Positions 1-7,499 of a DNA stretch of 45,915 nt are shown here, piece by piece (the first letter of the stretch is position 1; every line of letters begins with the position of its first letter). This DNA comes from a bacterium. Lineage in GTDB: Bacteria; Patescibacteriota; Minisyncoccia; Minisyncoccales; JANBVM01. A program made the position numbers and the translations under genes. The DNA is taken from the NCBI GenBank assembly GCA_030588745.1, contig JAUUXB010000004.1, positions 1-45,915 of the forward strand, in the 5' to 3' direction. The notes under the pieces were generated by a model. It was not told the origin of the DNA. It ran no database searches and saw only the letters and a program-made list of their open reading frames with translations.

Positions 1-1
1 A

Positions 2-3000
2 ACCATCTGGAGAGGATACAACAACACAACTCCTTCAGATGGAGCTACTATAACTTCAACATTACTAACACCTTCTGATGTATTAGGTACTTATGAGGAA
101 GAAAACAATTCAGCTTCAAACCCTGAATCTGCTTTAGTTGGTCAGGACATAGAATATGACTGGGTGGTACAGAATAATGGAGCTATTGCTAACACTAGCT
201 ACTGCTTCAGAATGGTAGAGTCAGATGGAACAGTATTAACCACATACAATAATTATCCTAAAGCAAGCACTCCTTTGCCGGTCTTTGACCAAACTACGTT
301 CCGTTTCTATGACAATACTGACAATGTTCAGCCAACAACTCCTAAAGCTAATGAAAATGCCACTGCTACCGATGTTACTACTGGTGATATATTAAGAGTC
401 AGAATGTCGCTTCAGGTAAGCAGTGTTGCTCTGGCAACCTCTACTCAGGCTTTTAAACTACAATATGCTTCAACAACTGCTACCTGTGATTCAGGTCTTA
501 ACTGGTCTGATACAGGAGCAATATCAAGTGCAAGTATCTGGAGAGGATACAATAATACTACTCCTGCTGATGGAGCTAGTATTACTGCATCCTTATTAGA
601 TTCCCAGACCAATAAACTAGAGACATATGAAGAAGAAAATAATTCTTTATCTAATCCTGTTATTATTGAAATAGGTGAGAAAGGTGAGTGGGACTGGGTA
701 GTAGAGAATAATGGAGCTAGTGCTTCAACTACTTATTGTTTTAAGATGGTCAAGGCAGATGGAACCGCTTTATCTGTTTACACCCAATATCCAAAACTTG
801 TTACTGCCCTTGGTCCTGATGCAACCTCTTTTGTAAATAACACAGAAGGCAGTTTAACTGATGGCGGACGTATTGGACAACAAATTACTATTTCCGGTAT
901 CAATTTTGGTTCGTCTTGTAGTTCTCCAAATCGTAAAGTTAAGATAGGAAATTATTCTATTCCTTGCTCTGATGTTTCTTCCTGGAATTCTACCAGCATA
1001 GCCTTTACTGTTTCATCAAGTATAAATGTTTTTGGAGGAAGTAGTACTAATGGCTTAATAGTTAGAGCTAATGCTGTGGATGATTCTACACCTTTAGATT
1101 TTTATGTTTATCCTGATATTACTTCTTTAACCACACCTCAAATAACTAATGCAGCTAGAGAATATTCTTCGTCAGACAGCGATGGCATAATCACGATTAA
1201 TGGCAATAGATTTGCTGATTCAACAGGAATAATTACTGTGTTAGGAGAAAGCGCTACAGTCAATTCCTGGGCTGATACTGTTATTGCAATAAGAATTCCT
1301 ACCAGCATCAGTGATAATAGTTATACAGGCAATATTGTTCTTACTCGCTCTTCTGATAGCAAAACAGATAACTGGACCAATTTCCGCGTTCTTCCAAGAA
1401 TTACTAATCTTGATCCTAGCTCTGCTCAAGTTGGAGAATCTATTCAAATTTTAGGCGATCATTTTTGTCAAACAGGCACCTGTCCTACTGCAGGTAATCG
1501 GGCAAGTTCTAGTGATAAAATTACCATTAATGGAGTATTAGTTTCTAATGATAAGGTTTCTGCTTGGACAGATACATCAATTAGTATAGAAATTCCAGAA
1601 GGTGCTTCTTCTGGCAGCATAATCGTTCGTTCTAATGATTATGATTCCAATGGTAAAACCTTTACTTTAACAGGAGAAGAGGAGGAAGTTCCTGAGGTTA
1701 TACCTTCGCCAATTCATCCTTCAGGCGAAGCGCCGCCTGAACCCGAAGAAGAAATTCCGTCCCCTATAATTAGACAGCTTTTAATCAGAGATTTAGAAAT
1801 TAAAATTATAAATATACAAAAAAGAATATTAAGACTTCAGCAAGAGATTATACAGCTTTTACCTGAACCAGAAATTGAGGAACCGCCAATATTGCCACCA
1901 GTTCTTCCACCAGCTCCTCCGCTGATTCCTCCTTTACCAAAACCTCCTTCAATTTTAAAGCAAATAGAAAAAGAAATTATTGAAATAACTCAAGAAACAA
2001 TCAGCAAAGGAACTGAAACAGTTAAAAAGATAAGTACATTTGTAACTGATTCTTTTGAAGATCTAAGCGAGAAAACCCAGGAAGGAATAAAAGATATAAC
2101 TAAAGTTCCGCGCCAGCTTATAAAAACAGTAGATAAAGAGATTAATTCAATAGTTTTAAGGTTAAAAGGATTTACTGAGTTAACAATTAATAAATTAAAG
2201 ACAACTTGGATTTCACTTCAAGCTCCTCCAGAAGAAAAACCATTGGAAAAAGAAGTGGTTAAAGAAAGAATTATACCTAAACCTCAACCTTCTAGACCAC
2301 CTGAGGTCGTTAAAACAGACATTATTTTTATACGTAGCAGTTTTGGGAATATTGACTTGGATTTAAGTTACAAGGAAGCTCAAGTAATTGCTGGAAAAGA
2401 AATCATTGTCTTTATAAAGCCGTCTAAACCAATTTTAAAACTAGAAGGTTCTTTATTCTTTGAAAAAACTTCTCAATTAGAACCCCAGTACACTTTTTCT
2501 TTACCAGCTATATTTATTCCTAAGGTTTTTGCTAGTAGTGTTCTAGCAAAAACTTATGAGATTCAAACCCTTGTTTTTGAAGGACCTGACGCTCAAGGAT
2601 TTTGGAAGGCTGTTTTAAACATACCGCTAGTGGCAGGCGAGTATAAATTGGGAGTAGGTATTAATTTTATTGATGGAACCAAAAAAACTGTAGAAAAGGT
2701 TATTCTAGTTGATCCTGAAGGATATATATATGAAGAACTTCTTCGAGGTCAGCTCCGTATTAAAAAGGCCAAAGTTAGCTTATTTGTTTTTGACGAAACA
2801 ATTGATGATTATGTTCTTTGGGCAGCAGAACTTTATGATCAAAAAAATCCTCAAATTACTAATGAAACTGGACAGTATTCGTTCTTGGTTCCTGAAGGGA
2901 GCTATTATATAAAGGTGGAACATTCTGATTATAAAACATATCAGTCAGGATTCTTTGAAGTAAGAGAAGGACAGTCAGTTCATTCTAATATTAAAATGGA

Positions 3001-3034
3001 ATTAAAAGGCTTCTGGCAGAGAATTTTTCAATAA
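2..3034 (+). CDS. Large repeat/IPT-TIG surface protein, 5' end cut by the window
   Basis: The frame is open from base 2, so the N-terminus and any signal peptide lie outside. Two tandem units start with IWRGYNNTTP at bases 5 and 536, a period of 177 residues, each ending in a DWVV(Q/E)NNGA...YCF block. About three IPT/TIG-like beta domains follow (roughly 814-1670). Next come a Glu/Pro-rich stretch, a helical, probably coiled-coil stretch (about 1760-2220), an Ig-like part and a carboxypeptidase-regulatory-like beta domain (about 2710-3010). No C-terminal membrane helix is visible; the protein ends GFWQRIFQ. Similar modular proteins in Parcubacteria are thought to be extracellular, so adhesion or envelope structure is an inference. 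No catalytic motif was seen. Confidence 0.8.
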   Translation, partial: TIWRGYNNTTPSDGATITSTLLTPSDVLGTYEEENNSASNPESALVGQDIEYDWVVQNNGAIANTSYCFRMVESDGTVLTTYNNYPKASTPLPVFDQTTFRFYDNTDNVQPTTPKANENATATDVTTGDILRVRMSLQVSSVALATSTQAFKLQYASTTATCDSGLNWSDTGAISSASIWRGYNNTTPADGASITASLLDSQTNKLETYEEENNSLSNPVIIEIGEKGEWDWVVENNGASASTTYCFKMVKADGTALSVYTQYPKLVTALGPDATSFVNNTEGSLTDGGRIGQQITISGINFGSSCSSPNRKVKIGNYSIPCSDVSSWNSTSIAFTVSSSINVFGGSSTNGLIVRANAVDDSTPLDFYVYPDITSLTTPQITNAAREYSSSDSDGIITINGNRFADSTGIITVLGESATVNSWADTVIAIRIPTSISDNSYTGNIVLTRSSDSKTDNWTNFRVLPRITNLDPSSAQVGESIQILGDHFCQTGTCPTAGNRASSSDKITINGVLVSNDKVSAWTDTSISIEIPEGASSGSIIVRSNDYDSNGKTFTLTGEEEEVPEVIPSPIHPSGEAPPEPEEEIPSPIIRQLLIRDLEIKIINIQKRILRLQQEIIQLLPEPEIEEPPILPPVLPPAPPLIPPLPKPPSILKQIEKEIIEITQETISKGTETVKKISTFVTDSFEDLSEKTQEGIKDITKVPRQLIKTVDKEINSIVLRLKGFTELTINKLKTTWISLQAPPEEKPLEKEVVKERIIPKPQPSRPPEVVKTDIIFIRSSFGNIDLDLSYKEAQVIAGKEIIVFIKPSKPILKLEGSLFFEKTSQLEPQYTFSLPAIFIPKVFASSVLAKTYEIQTLVFEGPDAQGFWKAVLNIPLVAGEYKLGVGINFIDGTKKTVEKVILVDPEGYIYEELLRGQLRIKKAKVSLFVFDETIDDYVLWAAELYDQKNPQITNETGQYSFLVPEGSYYIKVEHSDYKTYQSGFFEVREGQSVHSNIKMELKGFWQRIFQ

Positions 3035-3066
3035 TAAACATTTCTATTTTATTGAAAACATTTTTT

Positions 3067-3075
3067 TGATAAAAT
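3067..3075 (+). promoter_or_regulatory. Extended -10 element for the small membrane protein
   Basis: TG-A-TAAAAT ends 8 bases before the ATG at 3084. Transcription would start about 2 bases before the start codon. There is no good -35 at normal spacing. Confidence 0.4.
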
Positions 3076-3083
3076 AAAATAAT

Positions 3084-3344
3084 ATGGTTTCAAAATGGAG
3101 AAAATTAGAAGTAATGTTTGAATTCCTGCTTTTTGGAATTTTAATTGGAATAACTGAAGATATTATTGCTATTAAATTAACAACAGGAGCTTCAATCACA
3201 CCAAGAATGATTGGAATAATAGTGGCAATTGCAATTCCTTTTGCAATAATAGGGGAGATAGTTGCTGACAGAGTGAACCTTGCAAGAACTTTTAAAAAAA
3301 TGTCTGATAATATGAATCACAGAAACAGGAAAAATAAAAGATAG
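3084..3344 (+). CDS. Small two-helix membrane protein
   Basis: 86 residues of unrecognised family. Two hydrophobic segments (about residues 11-31 and 43-62) are separated by a short polar turn, and the tail is basic (KKMSDNMNHRNRKNKR). A two-span hairpin protein with its tail probably in the cytoplasm is the simplest reading. It starts 50 bases after the surface protein, but an extended -10 box sits directly in front of it and a strong terminator follows, so it is probably its own transcript. No Shine-Dalgarno sequence is present. Confidence 0.65.
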   Translation: MVSKWRKLEVMFEFLLFGILIGITEDIIAIKLTTGASITPRMIGIIVAIAIPFAIIGEIVADRVNLARTFKKMSDNMNHRNRKNKR

Positions 3345-3365
3345 CTCTGTTTCCGTTTCCATTTC

Positions 3366-3387
3366 AACCGGCTTTAGCCGGTTTTTT
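3366..3387 (+). terminator. Rho-independent terminator
   Basis: The stem aaccggc/gccggtt with a 4-base loop is followed by a T run. It closes the unit holding the small membrane protein. Confidence 0.85.
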
Positions 3388-3405
3388 AATAGTTAATAAC
3401 TGCTC

Positions 3406-3434
3406 TTGACAAGATATGGTTATGGGTATATACT
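3406..3434 (+). promoter_or_regulatory. Promoter with a palindrome over the -10 box
   Basis: TTGACA (3406-3411), a 17-base spacer and TATACT (3429-3434). Bases 3421-3438 form an 18-base near-perfect palindrome (16 of 18 positions symmetric) covering the -10 box, which is where a dimeric repressor would bind. The downstream DUF134 protein is a predicted HTH protein and the obvious candidate autoregulator; that link is inferred. Confidence 0.7.
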
Positions 3435-3441
3435 CATAATA

Positions 3442-3468
3442 GGTAGTTGAATAAAAGGCCGAACTACC
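3442..3468 (+). other. 5' leader hairpin of the DUF5320/DUF134 unit
   Basis: ggtagtt (3442-3448) pairs exactly with aactacc (3462-3468) around a 13-base loop. It sits at the predicted 5' end of the transcript and may protect it from decay. Function unknown. Confidence 0.4.
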
Positions 3469-3495
3469 AAAATATCAATTAAACTTTAAATTAAC

Positions 3496-3741
3496 ATGCC
3501 AAGATTTGATGGACGAGGCCCTTTTGGTCTTGGACCAAGCACTGGCTGGGGCTGGGGACCTTGTATGGGAAGAAGATTCAGGGGTGGAGGTCGAGGAAGA
3601 GGTTATGGTTGGGGTTGTACCCCTTTTATACCAGAAATTACAAAAAAAGAAGAAAAAGAATTACTAGAAGAAGAATCAGATTTCTTAGGAGAAGAACTGA
3701 AAGCTATAAAAAAGCGCTTATCTGAACTAAAAGGTAAATAA
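3496..3741 (+). CDS. DUF5320-type Gly/Arg-rich small protein
   Basis: 81 residues. The N-terminal half is rich in Gly, Arg, Phe and Trp (it begins MPRFDGRGPFGLGP, then GWGWGPCMGRR), and the C-terminal half is a charged helix with coiled-coil character (EEKELLEEE...LKAIKKRLSELKG). This matches the DUF5320 pattern. In other genomes such genes often sit beside DUF134 and iron-molybdenum cofactor-type (NifX/NafY-like) genes. Here only DUF134 follows, after a long hairpin. A metal- or redox-related role is suggested by that known association, not by this sequence. No Shine-Dalgarno sequence. Confidence 0.75.
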   Translation: MPRFDGRGPFGLGPSTGWGWGPCMGRRFRGGGRGRGYGWGCTPFIPEITKKEEKELLEEESDFLGEELKAIKKRLSELKGK

Positions 3742-3747
3742 AAAAAA

Positions 3748-3796
3748 CAAGAAGCCCAATCCTATCTTTAAAGATAGGATTGGGTAACTCTTGTTA
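3748..3796 (+). other. Long intergenic hairpin (30-base perfect palindrome)
   Basis: Bases 3755-3784 are a perfect 30-base palindrome (half-site cccaatcctatcttt). An outer arm, aacaaga near 3748 and tcttgtt near 3790, extends the stem. No T run follows directly, so it may be an attenuator or processing site that lowers DUF134 expression relative to DUF5320. Confidence 0.6.
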
Positions 3797-3803
3797 ATAT
3801 TTT

Positions 3804-4079
3804 GTGGTAAGACCAAGACTTTGCAGAAGAATAAAGTTCAATCCTAATATTACTTATTTTAAACCTCAGGGTGTGCCAATGAGGTTTTTAAAAGTTGTTG
3901 AATTAACCACTGAAGAAGTGGAAGCTTTAAGATTAAAGAACATCAAAGATTTGAAGCAAAGTGAATGTGCAAAATTAATGAAAACATCTCAGAGCACTTT
4001 CCAAAGAATTCTCTCTTCTGCTTATAAAAAAATAAGCGAGGCTTTAATAAAAGGAAAAGCAATAAGGATAGTAAAATAG
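3804..4079 (+). CDS. DUF134 (UPF0251) predicted DNA-binding protein
   Basis: 91 residues from a GTG start at 3804, in frame with the family hallmark RPRLCRRI at the N-terminus. A sigma-like HTH follows (about residues 45-75: LKQSECAKLMKTSQSTFQRIL) and then a basic tail. Length and motif order fit the family. It likely binds DNA; the palindrome over the promoter at 3421-3438 is the best candidate site (inference). It shares a transcript with the DUF5320 gene. Confidence 0.85.
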   Translation: MVRPRLCRRIKFNPNITYFKPQGVPMRFLKVVELTTEEVEALRLKNIKDLKQSECAKLMKTSQSTFQRILSSAYKKISEALIKGKAIRIVK

Positions 4080-4092
4080 CAGTGTTTTGATA

Positions 4093-5265
4093 TTACCTAC
4101 AAACAGGTTGGCCATAAGAATAACTGCTTACAATAAGGCCACTTTGGTCTTTTAAATAAAGTGTATCATAACAATCATTAGCAACAATATTTTTACCATT
4201 CAAATAAATATGCCAGCTGTTATTTAGAAAATCCTTATCTTGCCAGTGATTCATAAAACAAGCTTGATTGTTCAGATTTTCGTTTAAGTATTCTATGCAG
4301 TCTTTATCACTTCTAACATTAACATTTTCAGAATAATCAGGGATTTCACATGTTTTAATCCTAAGGATAAACTTTTGACAGCATGGTTCTAAATGAGAAA
4401 TATCCTGCTTTATTGGTTTGGGACAGTTTTTAGAAACAGGAATAGGGAAATCAAATGAGCTTGTTAAATAACCCATACATTTATTTAAACGAAAGTTTCT
4501 ATCTCTCCCTAAAGGATTATATCCGCTTGATAAATATATTCTATCTCCTTTTCTTATAAATATATCTTGACTAGTATAGGAATTGTAATAATGGTAGTAT
4601 TTTTCTATTCCTTGAGGAATAATAATCTTTCCCTTTTTTCCTTCAATAGACCAGTTAGTAATATTAATTGTTTCATTATCTTTAATATTAGTGCTTAAAG
4701 TTATTAAAGATGGCTTAGAGGAAGATTCAATTCTAATTCTTGAAATTTTCAATTTACCAAAATAAGGAGAAGTGTTTATTTTAAAGCTTATTTGCGCTGG
4801 GCTATAATCAACAACATTTTTTGTTCTTGCTCTGACTAAAAAAGTGTACGAGCCAGCTGGTAAAATGACAGTTCTTTTTTTTGAGTATGTTTTTTTCCAA
4901 CCATTGTCAAAACCAAGAACTTTTGTTTCAAAATAGATTCTTTCTGTAATTTGCTCTGAAAGAATTTTTTCCTTAAATTCAAAAATAACTTTATTTGTAT
5001 CATTTATAGTTTGGTTTTGTTCTGGACCAGCTGTAATATATGTTTCGATTAAGTTAATAACCTGTAGAGGTTTGCTTATTGGTACAGGCGCAGTTGTTGA
5101 TGTTAAGACAGACTTTTCTTCTTTTTGTTCTATGACCTGCTCTTTTATAATTTCTGGCTGAACAACGCCTGCAGTCTGCTTTTTCACATTAAAATTTGAC
5201 CCAAAATTAATCAGGGTAGAGAAAAGAAATCCAATTATTACAATGATTGTGGTTATTATTTCCAT
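4093..5265 (-). CDS. Membrane-anchored lamin-tail-like surface protein
   Basis: 390 residues. A hydrophobic N-terminal segment (about residues 4-22) acts as signal or anchor and is followed by a Lys/Glu/Val-rich linker. A beta-sandwich resembling a fibronectin-III or Big domain (about 60-155) precedes a lamin-tail-like domain (about 165-390). The latter is recognised from LKISRIRIE, the NWSIEGKKGKIIIP strand and the DTLYLKDQSGLIVSSYSYG ending. Several cysteines (CC, plus single Cys) could form disulfides outside the cell. Its promoter lies directly in front of the ATG. An extracellular structural role is inferred. Confidence 0.75.
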   Translation of the reverse strand: MEIITTIIVIIGFLFSTLINFGSNFNVKKQTAGVVQPEIIKEQVIEQKEEKSVLTSTTAPVPISKPLQVINLIETYITAGPEQNQTINDTNKVIFEFKEKILSEQITERIYFETKVLGFDNGWKKTYSKKRTVILPAGSYTFLVRARTKNVVDYSPAQISFKINTSPYFGKLKISRIRIESSSKPSLITLSTNIKDNETINITNWSIEGKKGKIIIPQGIEKYYHYYNSYTSQDIFIRKGDRIYLSSGYNPLGRDRNFRLNKCMGYLTSSFDFPIPVSKNCPKPIKQDISHLEPCCQKFILRIKTCEIPDYSENVNVRSDKDCIEYLNENLNNQACFMNHWQDKDFLNNSWHIYLNGKNIVANDCYDTLYLKDQSGLIVSSYSYGQPVCR

Positions 5266-5273
5266 AGTTCTAT

Positions 5274-5302
5274 ATTATGTAGTAAGTTTATCTAAAAGTC
5301 AA
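5274..5302 (-). promoter_or_regulatory. Promoter for the lamin-tail protein gene
   Basis: On the minus strand: TTGACT (5302-5297), a 17-base spacer and CATAAT (5279-5274). The predicted start is about 2 bases before the ATG at 5265, so the mRNA would be leaderless. Confidence 0.6.
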
Positions 5303-5356
5303 GTTTTACCTAATTTTTATTTTTGATACCATTATTTATTAAAGATAAATTCGGAC

Positions 5357-5400
5357 TAAACCAAAAACCCTGCAAATTTTTGCAGAGTTTTTATGGTTTA
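5357..5400. terminator. Terminator hairpin, usable in both directions
   Basis: The core stem ctgcaaa/tttgcag (5370-5385) is extended by taaacc/ggttta arms with A and T runs on both sides. It closes the minus-strand CxxC gene and separates it from the lamin-tail gene. Confidence 0.75.
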
Positions 5401-5419
5401 GATCTTAACGTCTAAAGTT

Positions 5420-5590
5420 TTAAGCCCTTCTTTTTGACCAACAATCTCTGCAGTAAATTGGTCTGTCTGGTGATGGTTCAAAAGGAAGTTCTGTGATTTC
5501 TTTTTCGCAGTCAGCACACTTCCAGTTTCCTTTAACCATTTTCCGAGGAGTAAAATCTCTTGAGTCCTTTTCAAACTTGTTGAAAGCCAT
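5420..5590 (-). CDS. CxxC-x17-CxxC mini zinc-binding protein
   Basis: 56 residues beginning MAFNKFEKDSRDF. Two CxxC pairs are present: C25-x2-C28 (KCADC) and C47-x2-C50 (RPIYCRDCW), with a basic C-terminus WSKRRA. The arrangement matches the small CxxC-x17-CxxC zinc proteins common in Parcubacteria, whose function is unknown and may be nucleic-acid binding. A roughly 120-base structured leader separates it from its best promoter, and a strong terminator follows. Confidence 0.8.
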   Translation of the reverse strand: MAFNKFEKDSRDFTPRKMVKGNWKCADCEKEITELPFEPSPDRPIYCRDCWSKRRA

Positions 5591-5711
5591 ATATAATGTA
5601 AATAAACGAATTTTAAAAGCGACCTTTCGTGACTGATTAAGCCGCTTTCAGTTTATAATTAAAATCAAGACTTCTTTCGACTTATAGCCGGACCTATTAG
5701 AAATAAGCTTG
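5591..5711 (-). ncRNA. Structured leader or small RNA upstream of the CxxC gene
   Basis: Between a good minus-strand promoter and the CxxC start codon lie about 120 bases without a gene. They include an 8-bp hairpin (aaagcggc/gtcgcttt at 5648-5641 and 5623-5616, one G-U pair) with a 17-base loop, followed by a short T run. It could be a regulatory leader or a separate small RNA. No known riboswitch motif was recognised. Confidence 0.35.
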
Positions 5712-5717
5712 AGCTTT

Positions 5718-5745
5718 ATTGTAGTTGTTTTTTAAAATAAGTCAA
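5718..5745 (-). promoter_or_regulatory. Promoter upstream of the CxxC gene leader
   Basis: Minus strand: TTGACT (5745-5740), a 16-base spacer and TACAAT (5723-5718). Confidence 0.55.
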
Positions 5746-5779
5746 TGGACAGGCTTTTTTCTTTCTTTGAAAATTAAGA

Positions 5780-5785
5780 TATAAT
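5780..5785 (+). promoter_or_regulatory. -10 box for the DegV gene
   Basis: TATAAT at 5780-5785; only a weak -35 (TTTTCT) lies 17 bases upstream. The start codon is about 40-50 bases downstream. Confidence 0.35.
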
Positions 5786-5826
5786 AAAAAATTATCGCTA
5801 TTTATATTATTAATAACCAATAACTC

Positions 5827-6705
5827 ATGCTTATGAAAAAAATAGGTATTGTTGCTGAGGAGGCAATTGACTTACCTCAGGAAACAATTGAAAAATATAA
5901 AATAGGGTTGGTTCCTGTGAAACTGGACTGGCCTGATTTGGAAAATATGCCTGGGACTAATACTTTTGAAAAAATGAGAGAGCTTGAAAAAAGAAAGATT
6001 AAGAGCTTTGGTAAAACTTCACAACCCTCTCCAAAGGACTTTTTAAATGCATACAAACAGCAGTTTGAGAATTTTGAAAAAGTTCTCTGTATTACCATAA
6101 CTTCAAAACTTTCAGGAAGTCATAATTCAGCAATCCAAGCAGTAAAGTTTCTACCATCTGACCAACAAAAAAAAGTTGTTGTTATTGATTCTTTAACTGC
6201 CAGCATTGGACAGGGAATCTTAGTTTTAAAGGCAGTTGAATTCATAGAAAAACAGATGCAAATACAGGAGATAGTAAAAAAGCTTGAGCAATTGGTTCCT
6301 AAGATACATACTTTTATAATGTTTAAGGACCCGAAATATATAGAAGCAAGCGGTAGGATATCAGGAATTGGGGCTAAACTGATTAGAAATGCCGCAAAGT
6401 TTGGCATTCGTCCAGTATTAACTTTTAAAAACGGGCTGCTGGTTCCAGCAGGAATCAAGACCGGTGCAAAAGACATTCCAACTGGAATTTTTAAGACATT
6501 TCGACAAGACGTTAATAAAAGCAAACCAAAAAATGAATTAAGAGTATTGATTTCTCATGGAGATGACTTAGCTGGCGCTAAAAGGCTAAAAGAAATGATT
6601 GAAAAAAATTTTAATGCCAAAGTTTTCTCAATCACTATTATTGACAATATATTAGGAGCTTTGTGTGGGTTTGAAACATTGATTTTAGCTTGGGCAGAGA
6701 AGTAG
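5827..6705 (+). CDS. DegV family fatty-acid-binding protein
   Basis: 292 residues from ATG 5827; the ATG at 5833 (MKKIGIVAEEA) is equally possible and fits the family start better. It has the two-domain DegV layout: an N-terminal lobe with TSQPSP and the TSKLSGSHNSA loop that contacts the fatty-acid carboxylate, a VIDSLTASIGQG segment, and a C-terminal lobe ending in the LGALCGFETL region. Characterised DegV/FakB proteins present fatty acids to a kinase; no FakA-like kinase is in this window. It is monocistronic and ends in a terminator shared with the convergent gene. Confidence 0.88.
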   Translation: MLMKKIGIVAEEAIDLPQETIEKYKIGLVPVKLDWPDLENMPGTNTFEKMRELEKRKIKSFGKTSQPSPKDFLNAYKQQFENFEKVLCITITSKLSGSHNSAIQAVKFLPSDQQKKVVVIDSLTASIGQGILVLKAVEFIEKQMQIQEIVKKLEQLVPKIHTFIMFKDPKYIEASGRISGIGAKLIRNAAKFGIRPVLTFKNGLLVPAGIKTGAKDIPTGIFKTFRQDVNKSKPKNELRVLISHGDDLAGAKRLKEMIEKNFNAKVFSITIIDNILGALCGFETLILAWAEK

Positions 6706-6725
6706 TTGGATATAAAAAGTAATAT

Positions 6726-6760
6726 AAAAATCCGAAAAAAACAATATTTCGGATTTTTTT
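6726..6760. terminator. Bidirectional terminator between convergent genes
   Basis: The stem aaaaatccgaaa (6726-6737) pairs with tttcggattttt (6747-6758), with A and T runs on both sides. It serves both the DegV gene and the minus-strand repeat protein. Confidence 0.8.
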
Positions 6761-6799
6761 AAATCCAGTAAGTCCCAATTAAGAGATAATTTTTAAAAT

Positions 6800-7363
6800 T
6801 TATTTCTTAAGTGTTTCAATAATGTCTTTAGCGCCTTCAACACTGATTGTAAGAGCATCTTTAACAGCAGTTAATGTTTCATCACCAATATCTCTGGCAG
6901 CTTCTAGGGCAGCAGTGACAGCTTGCCTTGTTGCTTGGGCTGCATCTCCTCCCACTTTTTTAACTGCCTCAACTGAACCACTTACTGCTTCAACAGCAGT
7001 TTTACCAATATCAAGACCCAGTTCTTTGGCGCTGTATATTGCCTGAGATACTGCTCCTTGAACTGCCTGATCTTGTTTTCCACCAGCTTCTATAACACCA
7101 TTAATTGTTCCCATAACAATTCCTTTTATTGTACCAATTACTGAGGCACCAATATCAGCTACTCCAAATATCGCGCCCTTTACTATTGAACCAGCAACTT
7201 CAATACCCTTAGAAACCACTTCTCCGGTTCCTTTAACAAGTGTTACAGTTGTATTTTTAACAACATCAACAATAGCGCTGCCAGTATCACTGACTCCTTC
7301 CAGTCCTGCTTTTACGCCTTGTTTTACACCATTAACTAAACGAGAAATAATTGAAAAAACCAT
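6800..7363 (-). CDS. Gly/Ala-rich helical repeat protein (LEA-like)
   Basis: 187 residues of unknown family. The sequence is low in complexity, with repeated short amphipathic helices rich in Ala, Gly, Val, Lys and Glu (for example SVEAVKKVGGDAAQATRQAV) and almost no aromatic residues or cysteine. The first two thirds carry Gly-x-x-x-Gly-like hydrophobic stretches (VKGAIFGVADIGASVIGTIKG) that might contact a membrane; the last third resembles LEA or apolipoprotein-like helices. A stress-protection or membrane-surface role is only a guess. It is monocistronic and convergent with DegV. Confidence 0.65.
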   Translation of the reverse strand: MVFSIISRLVNGVKQGVKAGLEGVSDTGSAIVDVVKNTTVTLVKGTGEVVSKGIEVAGSIVKGAIFGVADIGASVIGTIKGIVMGTINGVIEAGGKQDQAVQGAVSQAIYSAKELGLDIGKTAVEAVSGSVEAVKKVGGDAAQATRQAVTAALEAARDIGDETLTAVKDALTISVEGAKDIIETLKK

Positions 7364-7452
7364 ATTATTAACTCAATTAATATCTTAACGACCTTTTCGC
7401 CTTTTAATTTTAACAAATTTAGGTAAAATTAAAATATATTTAATTTTAATGT

Positions 7453-7481
7453 TTGACAAAATAAATTATCAGACGTACAAT
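7453..7481 (+). promoter_or_regulatory. Promoter of the thiol/metal operon
   Basis: TTGACA (7453-7458), a 17-base spacer and TACAAT (7476-7481), close to consensus. The predicted start is about 12 bases before the ATG at 7500. Confidence 0.75.
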
Positions 7482-7499
7482 ATAGCATATTAATTCTAT

